The notes under the pieces: model-generated
Database searches by the model: none
Seen by the model: the letters and a program-made list of their open reading frames with translations, nothing else
What the model was told of the DNA's origin: nothing
NCBI GenBank assembly: GCA_914767715.1
Contig: OU612068.1
Location: 558,001-622,000 of the forward strand
Length of the DNA: 64,000 bases
DNA from: Membranipora membranacea
Taxonomy: Eukaryota; Bryozoa; Gymnolaemata; Cheilostomatida; Membraniporidae
Direction: 5' to 3'
Position numbers and translations under genes: made by a program
Part shown: positions 24,401 to 35,272 of the stretch, piece after piece
Position numbering within the stretch: position 1 is the stretch's first letter
Layout of the letters: every line of letters starts with the position of its first letter

Positions 24401-25416
24401 AGGTATCTCATGTGATACAAGATTAGTTCTGCCGATGTCTGAGTCATTTTTACTGAATACATCTTGATTTTCCACCAGAATTCTGGCCAGAGTCTGTTCC
24501 TGTGAAGGAGAGTTACAGCTTTTTACAGCTTTCTCATACAGAGGGAATATATGTTCAGGTAAAGAGACTGAGGAGTTTATATGGTGACACTTTATAGAGT
24601 TGTCCTCTCTTGGTGAGTTGCTTCTGTGGTTTGTCTGTATCTCTTGGGGAGTGTGTATTTGATCTTCTGTAATTGGAGTGAATAAACCCAATGTGGTCCC
24701 AGCCCTGATTGTGATTGGGGCTTGACTTGGATTTAAGCACCTTACAAGAATCCTTCTCCTAGAGTTGACTTTGGTAAGAGTAGCTGCCAGCATAACTTCG
24801 GAATGATTTTCTGCTGAATTCTCCACAATGCCAATATGGTGAGCTGGGGGACTAGTTAATCTGCAGACCAACTGAGCTTCTGAGCCTGGAGGTACCGTAG
24901 TAGGGGAGACAATCTGTACTTTGTTACAAAGTAAGGCCCCATTCCTACTGGTACAGGCCAGAGATTGGTCCTGCATGATTAGAATTCCTTTATCAAATAT
25001 CATAGTGCATTGATTTTCAGTGAAGAATTTCATTCCTAAGATTGCGTCATCAGTGATGTTGGCCACTTTAAATAGTATGGTCACATGAATAGTCCTGATT
25101 TTGCAGGTCAGTGTGATTGTCCCATAAACAAGTAGGCCACTTCCATCAGCAAGGCTGGCAGTAGTCTCATTTGCTGCTAATTGTGTTTTGATCCTTTCTG
25201 GTAATCTGTTTTAGAGATGTCTGGATAGGATATTTTCGGTACTGCCGCTGTCAAGCAAGTATTGGAGAGGCTGACTCTCTACTTTGCCAGGTATGTATAA
25301 GCAGTCATAATTTGTCCAATCCACATCTCGAACTTGGGTTTTACCAGAGGATTTAGCACGGCTAGCAGTCTGATTAGACTCTTTCTGACGAGGTCCATGC
25401 TGAGCAGAATCCTTTA
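21425..25416 (-). CDS. pol: Ty3/gypsy pol (PR-RT-RNaseH-IN), 3'-truncated, one in-frame stop
   Basis: Read in the -1 frame relative to gag. Seen: protease motif LLDSGSTENIL (DSG codons 25252-25244), then an in-frame TAA at 25213-25211, after which the frame is open to 21425 (1,219+ codons). Reverse transcriptase carries YLDDV near 23.92 kb. RNase H carries DTDASLDGAGAVL near 23.48 kb. The integrase has an HHCC zinc region (HHSGINKTY...CEICQAAKH) and a catalytic triad with exactly 35 residues between the second Asp (HTDRGAQF) and the Glu (VVERG), near 21.95-21.84 kb. A linker before integrase carries three copies of a RPTYxKGxD motif. The frame ends at the TTAA shared with the neighbouring element, without a recognisable integrase C-terminal GPY/F module or 3' LTR. 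I infer a defective copy. Confidence 0.92.
22661..22943 (-). repeat. Triple RPTYxKGxD repeat in the pol RNaseH-integrase linker
   Basis: Three spaced copies of a 10-residue motif (IRPTYTKGID, IRPTYMKGID, IRPTYMKGMD) at about 22943-22911, 22817-22788 and 22690-22661, spaced about 125 bases. The DNA around each is also similar, suggesting tandem duplication followed by divergence. Confidence 0.8.
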
Positions 25417-26508
25417 CTGAGCTGGACCTTGGGAGTTTAAAGTCGGCTGGGTTTTTCCAGACTGGAAATTCTCCTGACTATTAGCTCCTTGGTTCAGCTG
25501 AGGACAGTTTCTTTTCAGATGTGGCCCTCCACATTGGAAACAGCTTAGAGTCTTCTTTGTAAAGTTCTTCTTTGATGGTGGGTTTGGGAACAGATGTCCT
25601 GTATATCCTCCTGGCATATACATTCTGTTATCCTGATGTCCATAGAACTCCTGGGGATTAAATGGTAACTGAGGCATCATCTGCTGTCCTGGTAGCATGG
25701 GCTGTCCGGGCATCATATAAAGGGGATATGATTGGTTGGGGAAATATGGGGAGTTATCTTCTGTTTTTGTCGCTCCTGTCGAGATTTCCTTCAGTGTGTT
25801 TTGCATGATTTTGAGAGTCTCCAGTAGCATGTCCGGTTCCTCGGAGATAGCCGTCACCCTGGTCTTGTTTTCACTCTCTAGTGACATGAATTCATCAGAT
25901 AGTGTTACTGCGGCCCGGACAGTGGTTGGTCTTGATGTGCACAAATGTTTCCTGAGTTCTTGGTTGTTGGTATTTCGTAAGAATTTGTCTAGCGCAATAT
26001 CCTCTTGGTCTTCTTCAGCCATGGTAGGATAAGCTATCTCTACATAATTCTTGATTTCTTTTCCATACTCCAGAAAGCTTTGTGTAGATTTTTTCTTAAT
26101 CTTCTCTAACTTGTCTCTGGCTTGTTTTATTGTTAGCCCGAATGTGGTTCTTAGATTTAACAATAGAGTTTCGATATTGTTTCCTTTCCCACAATCTAAA
26201 GCTTTCCCAGATAGACTTCCTCGTAGATGTATAAGTGTTTCTTGGTTTGTCCATTCATTGGTGTCAGCAATTTCTTGGAATGCTGATATGAATTGTTCGA
26301 CATCACCTATGCCATCATATTTGGGTGCTTTAATCTGTTGTCTTCGTGGTTGGTTTATTTGGGTAGCTGCTCTGAGTGCCGTGACGAGTGTTGCCATTGT
26401 CAACATGTCGGCTGGTCCTGGATTGGCCTCTGCGTTTTGATTTTGTTCATCCATATTATTGTTTATTAGCTCTTGTTCCATGGATCTTCTTCTTGCTCTT
26501 CTAGCCAT
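25414..26508 (-). CDS. gag: Ty3/gypsy gag (nucleocapsid zinc knuckle)
   Basis: A 364-codon ORF from an ATG 24 bases past the primer binding site to TAA at 25416-25414. Seen: a retrotransposon Gag capsid-like helical region (about 75-230), a Pro/Met/Gln-rich linker, and a zinc knuckle CFQCGGPHLKRNC near the C-terminus. The knuckle spacing is CX2CX3HX4C, one residue shorter than the canonical CX2CX4HX4C. The slippery heptamer lies 18 bases before the stop. Confidence 0.9.
   Translation of the reverse strand: MARRARRRSMEQELINNNMDEQNQNAEANPGPADMLTMATLVTALRAATQINQPRRQQIKAPKYDGIGDVEQFISAFQEIADTNEWTNQETLIHLRGSLSGKALDCGKGNNIETLLLNLRTTFGLTIKQARDKLEKIKKKSTQSFLEYGKEIKNYVEIAYPTMAEEDQEDIALDKFLRNTNNQELRKHLCTSRPTTVRAAVTLSDEFMSLESENKTRVTAISEEPDMLLETLKIMQNTLKEISTGATKTEDNSPYFPNQSYPLYMMPGQPMLPGQQMMPQLPFNPQEFYGHQDNRMYMPGGYTGHLFPNPPSKKNFTKKTLSCFQCGGPHLKRNCPQLNQGANSQENFQSGKTQPTLNSQGPAQ
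25435..25441 (-). promoter_or_regulatory. Gag-pol -1 ribosomal frameshift heptamer T TTA AAC
   Basis: On the minus strand the gag codons read ACT TTA AAC, so the X XXY YYZ heptamer is in the correct phase. Sliding back one base enters the frame that carries the protease DSG motif and the rest of pol, and that frame is open from here to the protease. The site was chosen because it is the only canonical heptamer in the overlap. Confidence 0.75.
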
Positions 26509-26532
26509 AATTATAATCTAGCTTGGTAATTT

Positions 26533-26551
26533 AATCCCGCCGCTGCCACCA
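26533..26551 (-). other. Retrotransposon primer binding site (tRNA-Leu type)
   Basis: Minus-strand TGGTGGCAGCGGCGGGATT starts 2 bases after the LTR end. Its complement (AATCCCGCCGCTGCCACCA) matches the 3' end of a eukaryotic tRNA-Leu with CCA, apart from one acceptor-region base relative to the human form I know. Confidence 0.8.
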
Positions 26552-26553
26552 AA

Positions 26554-27200
26554 TGTAATAAACAGCAAGGGTGCAGTTTACATATAACAAGTACTCCTGT
26601 ACTTGGCTATGATGCAAGAAAACAGCCAAGGTGTTATCACATACAACTAGTACTCCTGTACTCAGTTGTGTGGATTTGTTACCAAAAGATTGTATAATTA
26701 GGCAGAGTTCTGTATTTGATAGTTGGTAGCTTCTAAGAGATTACTTGTGATATGGAGTGAGTTTGTCTTATGATTATTATGCTGAGTTTATAATTAATCT
26801 CCTAGCTTAGTGCTATTTAGTCTGTCTGTCTGAAAACCTTGTCCAAAAGACCTTGTCTGATAAACTGTATCTCAATAGACTTGCTCAATAGCCTTGTCCA
26901 ATGAGTAATCCTGCCTTTTCCTGTTTATCTATTACTGAGTAATAAGATAAGATTAAGGTTTAGTTTCCTGAGTTCTTTTATTGTAGTGTAGAGTGAGATA
27001 GAGTTAACATGTCTGTCTAAAATATGGTTAAGCATCGCCTTTTATGCTTAGAGAACAATAGAGGCGCAAATAAAGAGATTAGCCAATGAAGATAATTCTT
27101 TACAAATATGAGTATTAATGCAGGGAAACTACTTGTATAACTATTTGTATAATCTATTTACATAAGGATGTCTGTACATTTTATGATTAACAATTATTGA
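26554..27200 (-). repeat. 5' LTR of the Ty3/gypsy element
   Basis: On the minus strand the LTR ends TTATTACA, two bases before the primer site. It holds a TATA-like ATAAAAGG (27046-27039) and, about 60 bases downstream, AATAAA (26982-26977), giving U3-R-U5 order. The outer (U3) boundary cannot be fixed because no second LTR is present; 27200 is approximate. Confidence 0.7.
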
Positions 27201-27790
27201 TGGCTTTTGCCTGTTCATATCAGTATGCACAATGGTTCACAGCATCCCTGCCATCCTTGACTAACCTGTGCAGTGTATCGGCACAACAAGGTTGCGAAAC
27301 GCCAGAATAAACCCAGCTGGGAGGTTGGAGGGTGGCGCTGTAAGCTGCCAAAGCCTAGAGAGCAATATAGGACCTTGAAAATTAAAATGACTGGGTTTCG
27401 GAAAAGCGTCTAGGGTGAAAGTTTGCGTGCAGATTACCAAAAGAATAAAACATTCAATCTAGATATGCAGCATGGCAATTGCGGTAACTGTAAATTGCTG
27501 AACAGGCTGAACGGACTGAACAGCTGACCAGAATTTCTCGGACAAAAAATTATTATTTGTATTCTTTTCTCTGGCTAACTATCACTTCTCAAACACATTC
27601 CTCCTAGCCAAATGATTTGATGAGCCACCAAGTTCCTGTTGGCATATAATATAGCCAATTTAGGGCAAGCAATTGAAGCATTCAATGTGCCAATTCTGAC
27701 AACTTCTGATGGTGTTGTCTTGTCTTATGAGGGGGACTGGACTGAGATAGAATGGAATAAATCAGTCAGAATACAGGCGACAAATTTGAT
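27201..27790. other. Intergenic between gypsy LTR and LINE fragment
   Basis: No gene seen. It includes the possible outer end of the LTR and the probable 3' UTR of the LINE fragment (its tail lies at decreasing coordinates). Confidence 0.4.
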
Positions 27791-28328
27791 TTAGCATAAA
27801 TTGGTAGTAAATCTGTCAGACAATTTTATAAAATCAGCCAGATCCACCACCTTAATGCAAAGTTGTGTTTTAAGGTTTTGATATGAATCTATTTTGAGTG
27901 TTTTCTCTCTGATTTTTGAGTAATATGGGCAGTCAAAAATAAAGTGAATATTTGAATCCGATATCGCACCGCATTTAGGACAGGATGACTCGTCAGCGAT
28001 GTTCATTCGGTTTAAGTGTTCTCTGAATGGACCATGACCTGTGATAGTGTTTACAACATATGACAGAAGTGGCCTTCTGAGTTGCAACAGGGGTTTCGAT
28101 ATTTGACCCTTGATATGTCTAGTAATGGATTTTCTTTTTGTACATTTGTTTGAGTTGAACCACTTATCTTCAAAAGAGCTGATAGCTTGTTCTTTGATCT
28201 TTTGTTTTATGACTGTTTGAGCAATAGGGGGTGAGGGTTCAGGATCGAGGATATCAAGCGCACCTCCGAGGTTAGCAAGCTCATCAGCAAGCTCATTACC
28301 ATGATGGTGTTCAGGAAACCAGAAACAT
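27791..28328 (-). mobile_element. 5'-truncated non-LTR retrotransposon (LINE) with RNase H domain
   Basis: The continuous minus-strand frame starts after a stop near 28330 with WFPEHHHGNELADELANLG, the C-terminal end of an RNase H domain (His, then GNExAD). It then runs through a helical linker to a zinc-like CPKCG...HFIFDCPYY segment and a stop at 27791. This end arrangement is typical of I/R1/jockey-like LINEs that carry RNase H. RT and endonuclease are absent, so it is dead on arrival. Exact clade unknown. Confidence 0.8.
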
Positions 28329-29082
28329 TATCGAGCTCAACCTTCAATCGAGCCAGTCTTGACAAGCATTGTTATAGGGGCGAGGGGGGGCTGGTTGTTC
28401 CTCCCCAACAAAGCTTGCCAAGGCAAGCTACTTTCCATCCATTCACTAGTGTTATGCCGAAAAATTTACAGTGAATAAAATTGAAAGTAACCAAAGCGAA
28501 TGCAACCTCAAAATAAATATGTTAATGAGCAGAACATAAGTAATTGTCCACGCTTATGCAAAATTACCCAATCAATTCTGCCTGAAGTAATTAGGTGGGC
28601 ATGAGCTGTCACAAGAGAAGTGATAACTGAAAAAAAAGAATGACATAGATATTTCACTTTTGATTCACACAATAGTACCCTATGCTAATCTAAGCTGCCG
28701 GTATATCTGAGGGAGATCAATTTTATTCAGCTCCACCGGAAACAGCTGATTTTCATGGTGAAAAAAACTACGGAGCTTTAGCTGACTTTAAACAAGAGAA
28801 AATCACAGATTAGTAGGATTATAAAATTTCGGTTCGATTTGTGGGACAGTTTGTTGTCAGCATCTGATTATGTTCAATAAGCTAATACAATTCACCGGTT
28901 AGCTCTGATCCCGGCAACAGGTTTAATTAGACCAAATTTGGTCCATTTGCCTGCATTCTGAGTTTCTCCCGATTCACTAGTCACGCCTGCCATAGAGTTG
29001 ATGATTGATTGTCTTTTCATGGCAGCACCAAGTTTAGTACACTCTATGTCAATACATAAATCAGCTAATATTAATATTTACA
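28329..29082. other. Intergenic
   Basis: No coding frame or clear repeat recognised. It has a G-rich run near 28380-28391. Confidence 0.45.
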
Positions 29083-29459
29083 TACCGTAATCCCTCACCT
29101 ATAAGTCACCGGACTTATAAGTGAATCACCCCCCTCAGAAAAAATAAAAATGCTCCAGTTATAAGACACCCCACAGCTATAAGACACCCCACAGCTATAA
29201 GACACTCACTACACTACACTCACTACAAATGAACAAAGTAGTTTTGGGAAAAAAACTGCCCTCAGTGGGTTTCGAACTCACAACTCCATGTTTACAAGTC
29301 ATACACTCTACCACTGAGCTATTCAGCTTCAGTGACTGTATTAGGATTTGGTCCAATATAAATATAAAAATGATTCAAATGATAGTCGCTTCTATATGCT
29401 ACTCTCTTATAGCCGCCTTCACTTATAAGTCGCGGATCTATAGGTGAGGGATTACGGTA
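29083..29459. mobile_element. MITE with about 40-base TIRs and TA target duplication, carrying a tRNA-like sequence
   Basis: The element spans 29085-29457 (373 bases) with TA on both sides. The ends are imperfect inverted repeats starting CCGTAATCCCTCACCTATA and continuing about 40 bases, with a second shared block ACTTATAAGTGA. TA duplication and size fit a Tc1/mariner-type MITE. Three direct copies of CTATAAGACACC-like units lie at 29158-29210 and a tRNA-like sequence lies inside on the minus strand. Confidence 0.85.
29262..29334 (-). tRNA. tRNA-like sequence (Thr-TGT-like), probably not functional
   Basis: The minus strand reads an A-box region TAGCTCAGTGGTAGAG, an anticodon loop CTTGTAA (TGT) and a B-box TGAGTTCGAAACCC, all correctly spaced. 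The D arm folds. The anticodon and T stems have mismatches and the acceptor ends do not pair, so I treat it as a tRNA-derived relic or captured tRNA within the MITE and not as a working gene. Confidence 0.45.
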
Positions 29460-31827
29460 GTATTGAGAGCGAATGAAAGAGGTAAAGTATTAGGTAACTT
29501 AAGGGTCAGATGAGCAGCAGCGGCCAAGCTGGCCTGGCCGAGTAGTGGGTTTTGACCCTGGTTCACAGGAAAGTCACCTTTTATACTAGCTGTTTGTTAC
29601 CAATACCATGTGTACATCGAGAAAAGATAGTAACATCAGCAAACCCACTTTTTCCTCAAAGATATCAGATAGGAAATTCTAATCCTGGACATGCGTACTT
29701 ACCTTTTTTCAGACTAATTCACAGGTTTTGACTCTCATTAGTCTGTCAGCTCATAGAAGTCTGCAGTGTATGGCTTAGTTTCTATTTCTTCTCATGTGCC
29801 CTGTTAAATCACCCTGAGAACAAAATTCAAGCACACAATGTTAATATTTTAACAAAACACCCTAAAACATGACAAGCATGGTCATGTCTGTTATTTATAT
29901 ATAAAAGCTGACAACTTCAGCACAATAATTTAAGCAAGGCGTGACACGCTGTTACACCTTGAAGTAAGTGAGCTGCAAGGCGTGACACGCTGACAACAGG
30001 TAGTATGGGTCTCAGTTATTGTACTCACCTTGGCTACACAGTGCAGCTGTATTTAATACAGTTGAGCAGTGTTAAGAAAATCAGCACTGTGTGTGAAGAC
30101 TTAATGTTCGGCATGCAGCTTTGATAGCTATTATGATAATAAATAACTATATAACTATAACTATAACTATATACTAGCACTGCTCACTACACTAGTGATA
30201 ACTATGATATATCACTGACATACATATCAAAATTTGATTCGTCGTTTTATACGACCTATTTTATTAAAAGTGCCCACTCGTAAAACAGGGAATGGTATTA
30301 CGGTAATGGATTAGAAAAATCTTTATTGGAGAAACTGCAAACAATGCTATCATACAAAATCGTACATATGTCAGGGTGTGAAAACCCAAAAACCCTGTCC
30401 TAATTTAATGGCAGATTTACTTGTCCGATAATTGCTGAGGGGACACCAATCTAATTTACAGCATAAATATCATCCTAAAACATCCCATTGACATGCCAGA
30501 AAATATTCTCCACTCCAGGAAACCTTCAAATAATTTGCAGCAAAAGCTGCAGTCTTTGCAGAATTCCTCTCCGCATCTTGGCAGTGAGCCATCCCAAAAC
30601 ATTTTTTCCATGTCAGCAACATGAGCAACAGCATTGACAATCGCACAACTTCTGGGAGGACTAGGCGCATGGTGGCATGAGAACTGGGCTACCAGGACAG
30701 ACTAAGTACTATGACTAGCCTTTGTCTGCAAGCTCCTTCAGGTAAGCAGTAACATACATCAGTTTTCCCATTTGAAGCTCTGATAGACCTTCATAGACCA
30801 GAACAGTCATACGCAAAATGCCAGTAACTTTTGCTCGGTTGCCAATCCGTCCTCCAAACTACGAAATAAAATCCAGTTGACCGATAGACCCACAGAGTTC
30901 TTTATACTAATATTATATGGTATATAATATCTCTATGGACAGACCTAATTGGCTGAAAATATTAAATCATGTCCTCATCAAAACAATTTTTTTTTATTTA
31001 TCTTAATAATCGTAGTTTTAGCACTCTAACATTGCTGGGATAGCTGGTAGTAGCACTACATTATCGACAACTGAAGTGCTACTTCCAGCTATCCTTATCT
31101 TCACATTTCACATTTATGTCCTAAAATGAAGTAAAATTGCTCCACTGTTCCAGTTGTGTAAAGCATATCCGGATGAGTGGAATATTTGCTAATCAACTTC
31201 CGATCAGAAATTGCTGAATTTTGATGTAATGTCACCGTCACAATACACAGCTAACACTTTGCAAGAAGTATAAATTTATGTTTCATATTTACCTGGCTAA
31301 ATAATGAACAATTGTCAGCAGGAGTTATCCTCAATCTGTAAAGTTCTTACAGGTTTAATAATTCATAAAGGTGTGCAAGCTCTCAATCATATTACCGCAT
31401 ACTACACACTTATCAATCGAACTTCTGATTCATTCATCTCCTATTTGAAGTATCGAGTCTAGTTACATAAGGGAGGCAACTTCTCAGCTATAGCTCAAAA
31501 TGTGTGTTATTTTGCAGCTCCATATATTTTAGAAGAAGTTACACTATACAACATAAGTAAATAAGTAAAATACTGCATTCCTTCCTACATATAAATGAAA
31601 AGTGGAAAACCTCACATAAACTGGGAATCAAAGCTTTCAATGTTGATGTCCAAGGAAAACCACCATTCTTTTATCAACTTAGGAACAAAATTTACAAGAA
31701 ATACATAATGGTGCCGCTGTATCAAGACAAAGGCTTTTCTGCCGATGAGTTGTGTCCCCATAAGCTGTAGCTCTGATACTTATTATACTGAGTCCTTCCT
31801 CACTATAATACAGAACAAAATCACCAA
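29460..31827. other. Intergenic
   Basis: No gene with a recognisable domain. A short direct duplication, CAAGGCGTGACACGCTG, occurs at 29936 and 29978. A 66-codon minus-strand frame (30470-30670) has no family features. Confidence 0.45.
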
Positions 31828-34800
31828 TCAAGATTGTCCCTTTTTGAGTTTTTTAACTACAGCTTCAACTTGCTTTTCCTTCTTGAAGTTTTGAATGAAT
31901 TTTTTGTCCTTTATCAACTTTTCCCATGTCTGTCTGATCAGCATGAACAATCTCATCGTAGCCTGTGCATCTTGGACCTTAAAAAAAAAGAGAAAAATAA
32001 TAATAGTGATGCCAAGAGTAAAATAAATCTGATGAGCCAGCAAATATTGGTTTATAAACTAATAACGAACTAATAAACTAATTCTGGTGCTTATGTTTTA
32101 CTTACTTGGCAGATCAGTGGTCAGGGCTGTTAGACCTATTTGGTCTTATTATGACTGTGTGACAATCAAACATAAAACTACTACACACCTCTCACGAGTT
32201 CTGTGATGGTCGGGATAACAGGGACAGTGACACTAAATGTCCCAAATAGGATCACTGGTGAGGTTTACAGCGTTTACCAACTGATAGTATTAAAATTTGG
32301 TCCACAATATGGCCGTCCTTTTTCAATTGCAACATTCATCGAGTAGTTGGAGGCATTATATATACATATCAGAACCCAACCCTAACAGTCTCCCCCAATC
32401 ATCTTACAATCACCAGCATCTCAGCAAGAATTAATATCATCATTGCACTCATATTATAAAACTCACAGAGCTGTGTTCACCACTCTGAATGTTGATACCC
32501 AGGATCCTCTTTGATAACATCTTGAGACCAGGACGTTTTCCTCCGACTAACTTCCTATATCCCGGGTACTTTTGGGTGTCTCTGATATACCGCTTAGGGT
32601 GGTTCATGAAAAGTACCTTCAAACAATGCATTTATAGACGGAGTCATTCTCTTAAAACACTGTAGAATACATCTCACAAAGCAATCCAAAGCCACTCATT
32701 GAACACTATGCGGTAACATACATTATGGTCTTATGTCTTGTCATGCTGCCTATATGTGAGTTATAAATATGAAAATCGAGATTCTCTGAATTTTATCTTG
32801 GAGAACCATTTCTTTTGTGTGACTCAAGAAATATTTTGTCATCATCAGTCATGTGACCTGCAGTCTACCATCAGCACAAGCAAATTAACAAGCAGTATTT
32901 AATCAACTACATCTAATACAGCTATTGGGTCCTATTCATGCTATTTCCCATCATTAGATTTGAGACATGATGGATTTGAAAGGTAGGAAGCGTTGGACAA
33001 AGTTACCTCTAGAGTTATGACTAAATTACTTTGTATATGAAGCAGGAGTGCACTGTACTTAATAAATGGGCAATGGTGACAGCTGGCGTCCAAAAACACT
33101 TCTCATCACAACAAAATTCATAAAATTCAAATTCATAAATTACTGTTACTATAAATTATTGTGTGGGTTAGATATGGGTTATGAATATGTATATTTTTAT
33201 ATGTATAGATATTGATCCCACATAAATAAAGACTTGAAATCTAAAGGTGCTGACCTTTTCATCGTTGGTGATTGCATGACCAACCAGAACTCTTCCTTTC
33301 AGGATCACATCTACCTCCTTCTGTACGACGGATATCTCTTCAGCTATAAACATTAACATACAGATGAACATGACATGTACTCTATTAATACCTCACAACT
33401 ATGAGCCTACCATATATAGGTAGATATAGCTTACACAGAAACACAGGTTAAAGAGATTTTTTTAAATTTTTATAATTAGCTTATCATATTGTAGAGTATC
33501 ATGGTGATCAGTTATTATATGGCAGTATTCAGCTTATCACCAGCAATATCGAAACAATCTGAATAATTATTGATTACCATCGATCAGATCCTCAGGTCTC
33601 ACTCCGCTAACCCATGTCCTGTGATCTGTAACTTCTTCTTGTGGCTTCACAAACTTATCATAGACACAGTATCCAAACTGATTCACTATAGATATACGGG
33701 CCAGTACAGAGTCGTGCCCTCCTGGTCCGACTCCAACCATCTCACAATCCATGGCTAAATACTTGGTCAATCTACCAATGAGATATGAGAATCAGATGTA
33801 ATACATTATAATATATCACAAGGTACATCAATAATAATTTAGGTGTTGGTTTCTGTTTCCCTGCCGCTGCAATACCCAATATGATAACAAAGAAATACGC
33901 TGAACACACACTTACCAGTCGTCTCATAATGATACCTGTCTAGTCATGTCACTTACTCCGACTCGGACCCTCTTAAGTGGGTGACACTTAATCCTCTACT
34001 CACCCTTTAGATCCAGTTTTTATGATCAGTTTCTCCTCTAGTTCCTCTTTGCTGCTTCCCTTACTGGGTTTCCCTTTTTTTGTCTTGACAGGTTTTTCAT
34101 TTTCAGTAGTATGAGCTTCGACGTGGAATTTTCCTTCTATCAACATTTCATCGACGCCATCAAACCATATCTCTGGCTCCTTACTCTTGATCTCCTCAGT
34201 TTCACTGTAAGGAGATGTAACAAGATTGGTAACAAGGTAAGTCACATGATACATTCAAAAATATATTTAGCCATACGAGAATTTAGCATTTGATTCTTAA
34301 GCACAACTACTGACACGGACTGATAAGACATAACGTGGCATTGCAGTGCAAGAGCTGACCATTCCGGTCTCTGGTAAACATACCTGATGATTTCTTCTTC
34401 AGCTTCCTTTTCCTCTGGTTTCTCTTCGCTCTTCCTCTGATAAGGGTCTATACCTAATTGCTGAAATTATTTTCAATCAAAAAATATCATATACAGCGAA
34501 ATGGGACATATTCACAGGCATTAATGAAATTGACCTTCCATTCATCATAATGAAAATACCCATATTAATTTTCATGGTGTTAGCGCAAAAATGTTAGCAA
34601 TAATGACAAGATAAAGCTGTGCTTTCATACTAAAGGCCTACGGTAAGTCCATATTATGGGTAAGTAATTGGTGCAGTTCAGTACCAGTATTTAGCTCTTG
34701 TACTTACTGACCTTAGACAGGAGCTTCCAGTTCCTGTCTGGTTCGACCTCCGGGTCACCTGGAGAATCTGCACTTTTCTTTTCTGAAGGGGGATTCTTGA

Positions 34801-35272
34801 CTTTCTTAGGCTTCTCTTTCTTTTTCACAGTAGGTTTTATTGTTGTTTCCTTATTACTTTGAGCTTTTTTATTGTCAGTCCTTTGTAGTTTTTTCACTGG
34901 AGCTCCAGCGTCAGTTTTATTTTCAGGTGCTTTTCTTTTCTTTATAGGTTTTGAACCAGTTACTACTTTATCAGGTTTTTTCTCAGACAACCCGTTTTCT
35001 GACGTGGGAGTCTTCGACTTAGAACTTTTGTTCTTCTTCTTTGGATTGTACCCTGAGGGTTTTGTCTCTGACAGTTTTTTCTCAGCGCCTGCACTTTGCT
35101 TGTCAGCAGCACGCTGTAATTTCCTCTTCTTTAGTTTATCCGCCTTTTTTTCAATCTTTGTCTTTTCCTGTTGAGATTTCAGGTTTTGACGCTGTCTCTT
35201 ACTGAGCCTTTTACTAATAGAACTATCATTACTCAGAGTCTTCACTGAGGTGGAGCTGCTCATGGTACACAT
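31828..35272 (-). CDS. REXO4: REXO4-type 3'-5' RNA exonuclease (DEDDh), 7 exons
   Basis: Exons: 35272-34712, 34460-34384, 34204-34004, 33771-33578, 33343-33255, 32616-32467, 31977-31828. All are GT-AG with matching phases, giving 473 aa. Seen: a Lys/Ser-rich basic N-terminus (about 1-190) suited to nucleolar targeting; the family motif [12 protein letters not shown] in exon 3; and the exonuclease core with DEDDh residues D288 and E290 ([11 protein letters not shown]), D372 (VGHAITND), H422 (GEHSS) and D427 (VQDAQA). [10 protein letters not shown] and [13 protein letters not shown] follow the human REXO4 pattern. Family role: nucleolar/nuclear exonuclease linked to pre-rRNA processing. The start could instead be the ATG three codons later (35263). 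An acceptor-like TTTTCCAG just upstream suggests a 5' UTR intron. Confidence 0.95.

Noticed and set aside
30470-30670. 66-codon minus-strand ORF
   Set aside because: No known motif or neighbouring exon; could be an old transposon scrap but nothing supports it.
34872-35174. Plus-strand ORF rich in Phe
   Set aside because: Antisense shadow of the Lys-rich REXO4 exon 1.
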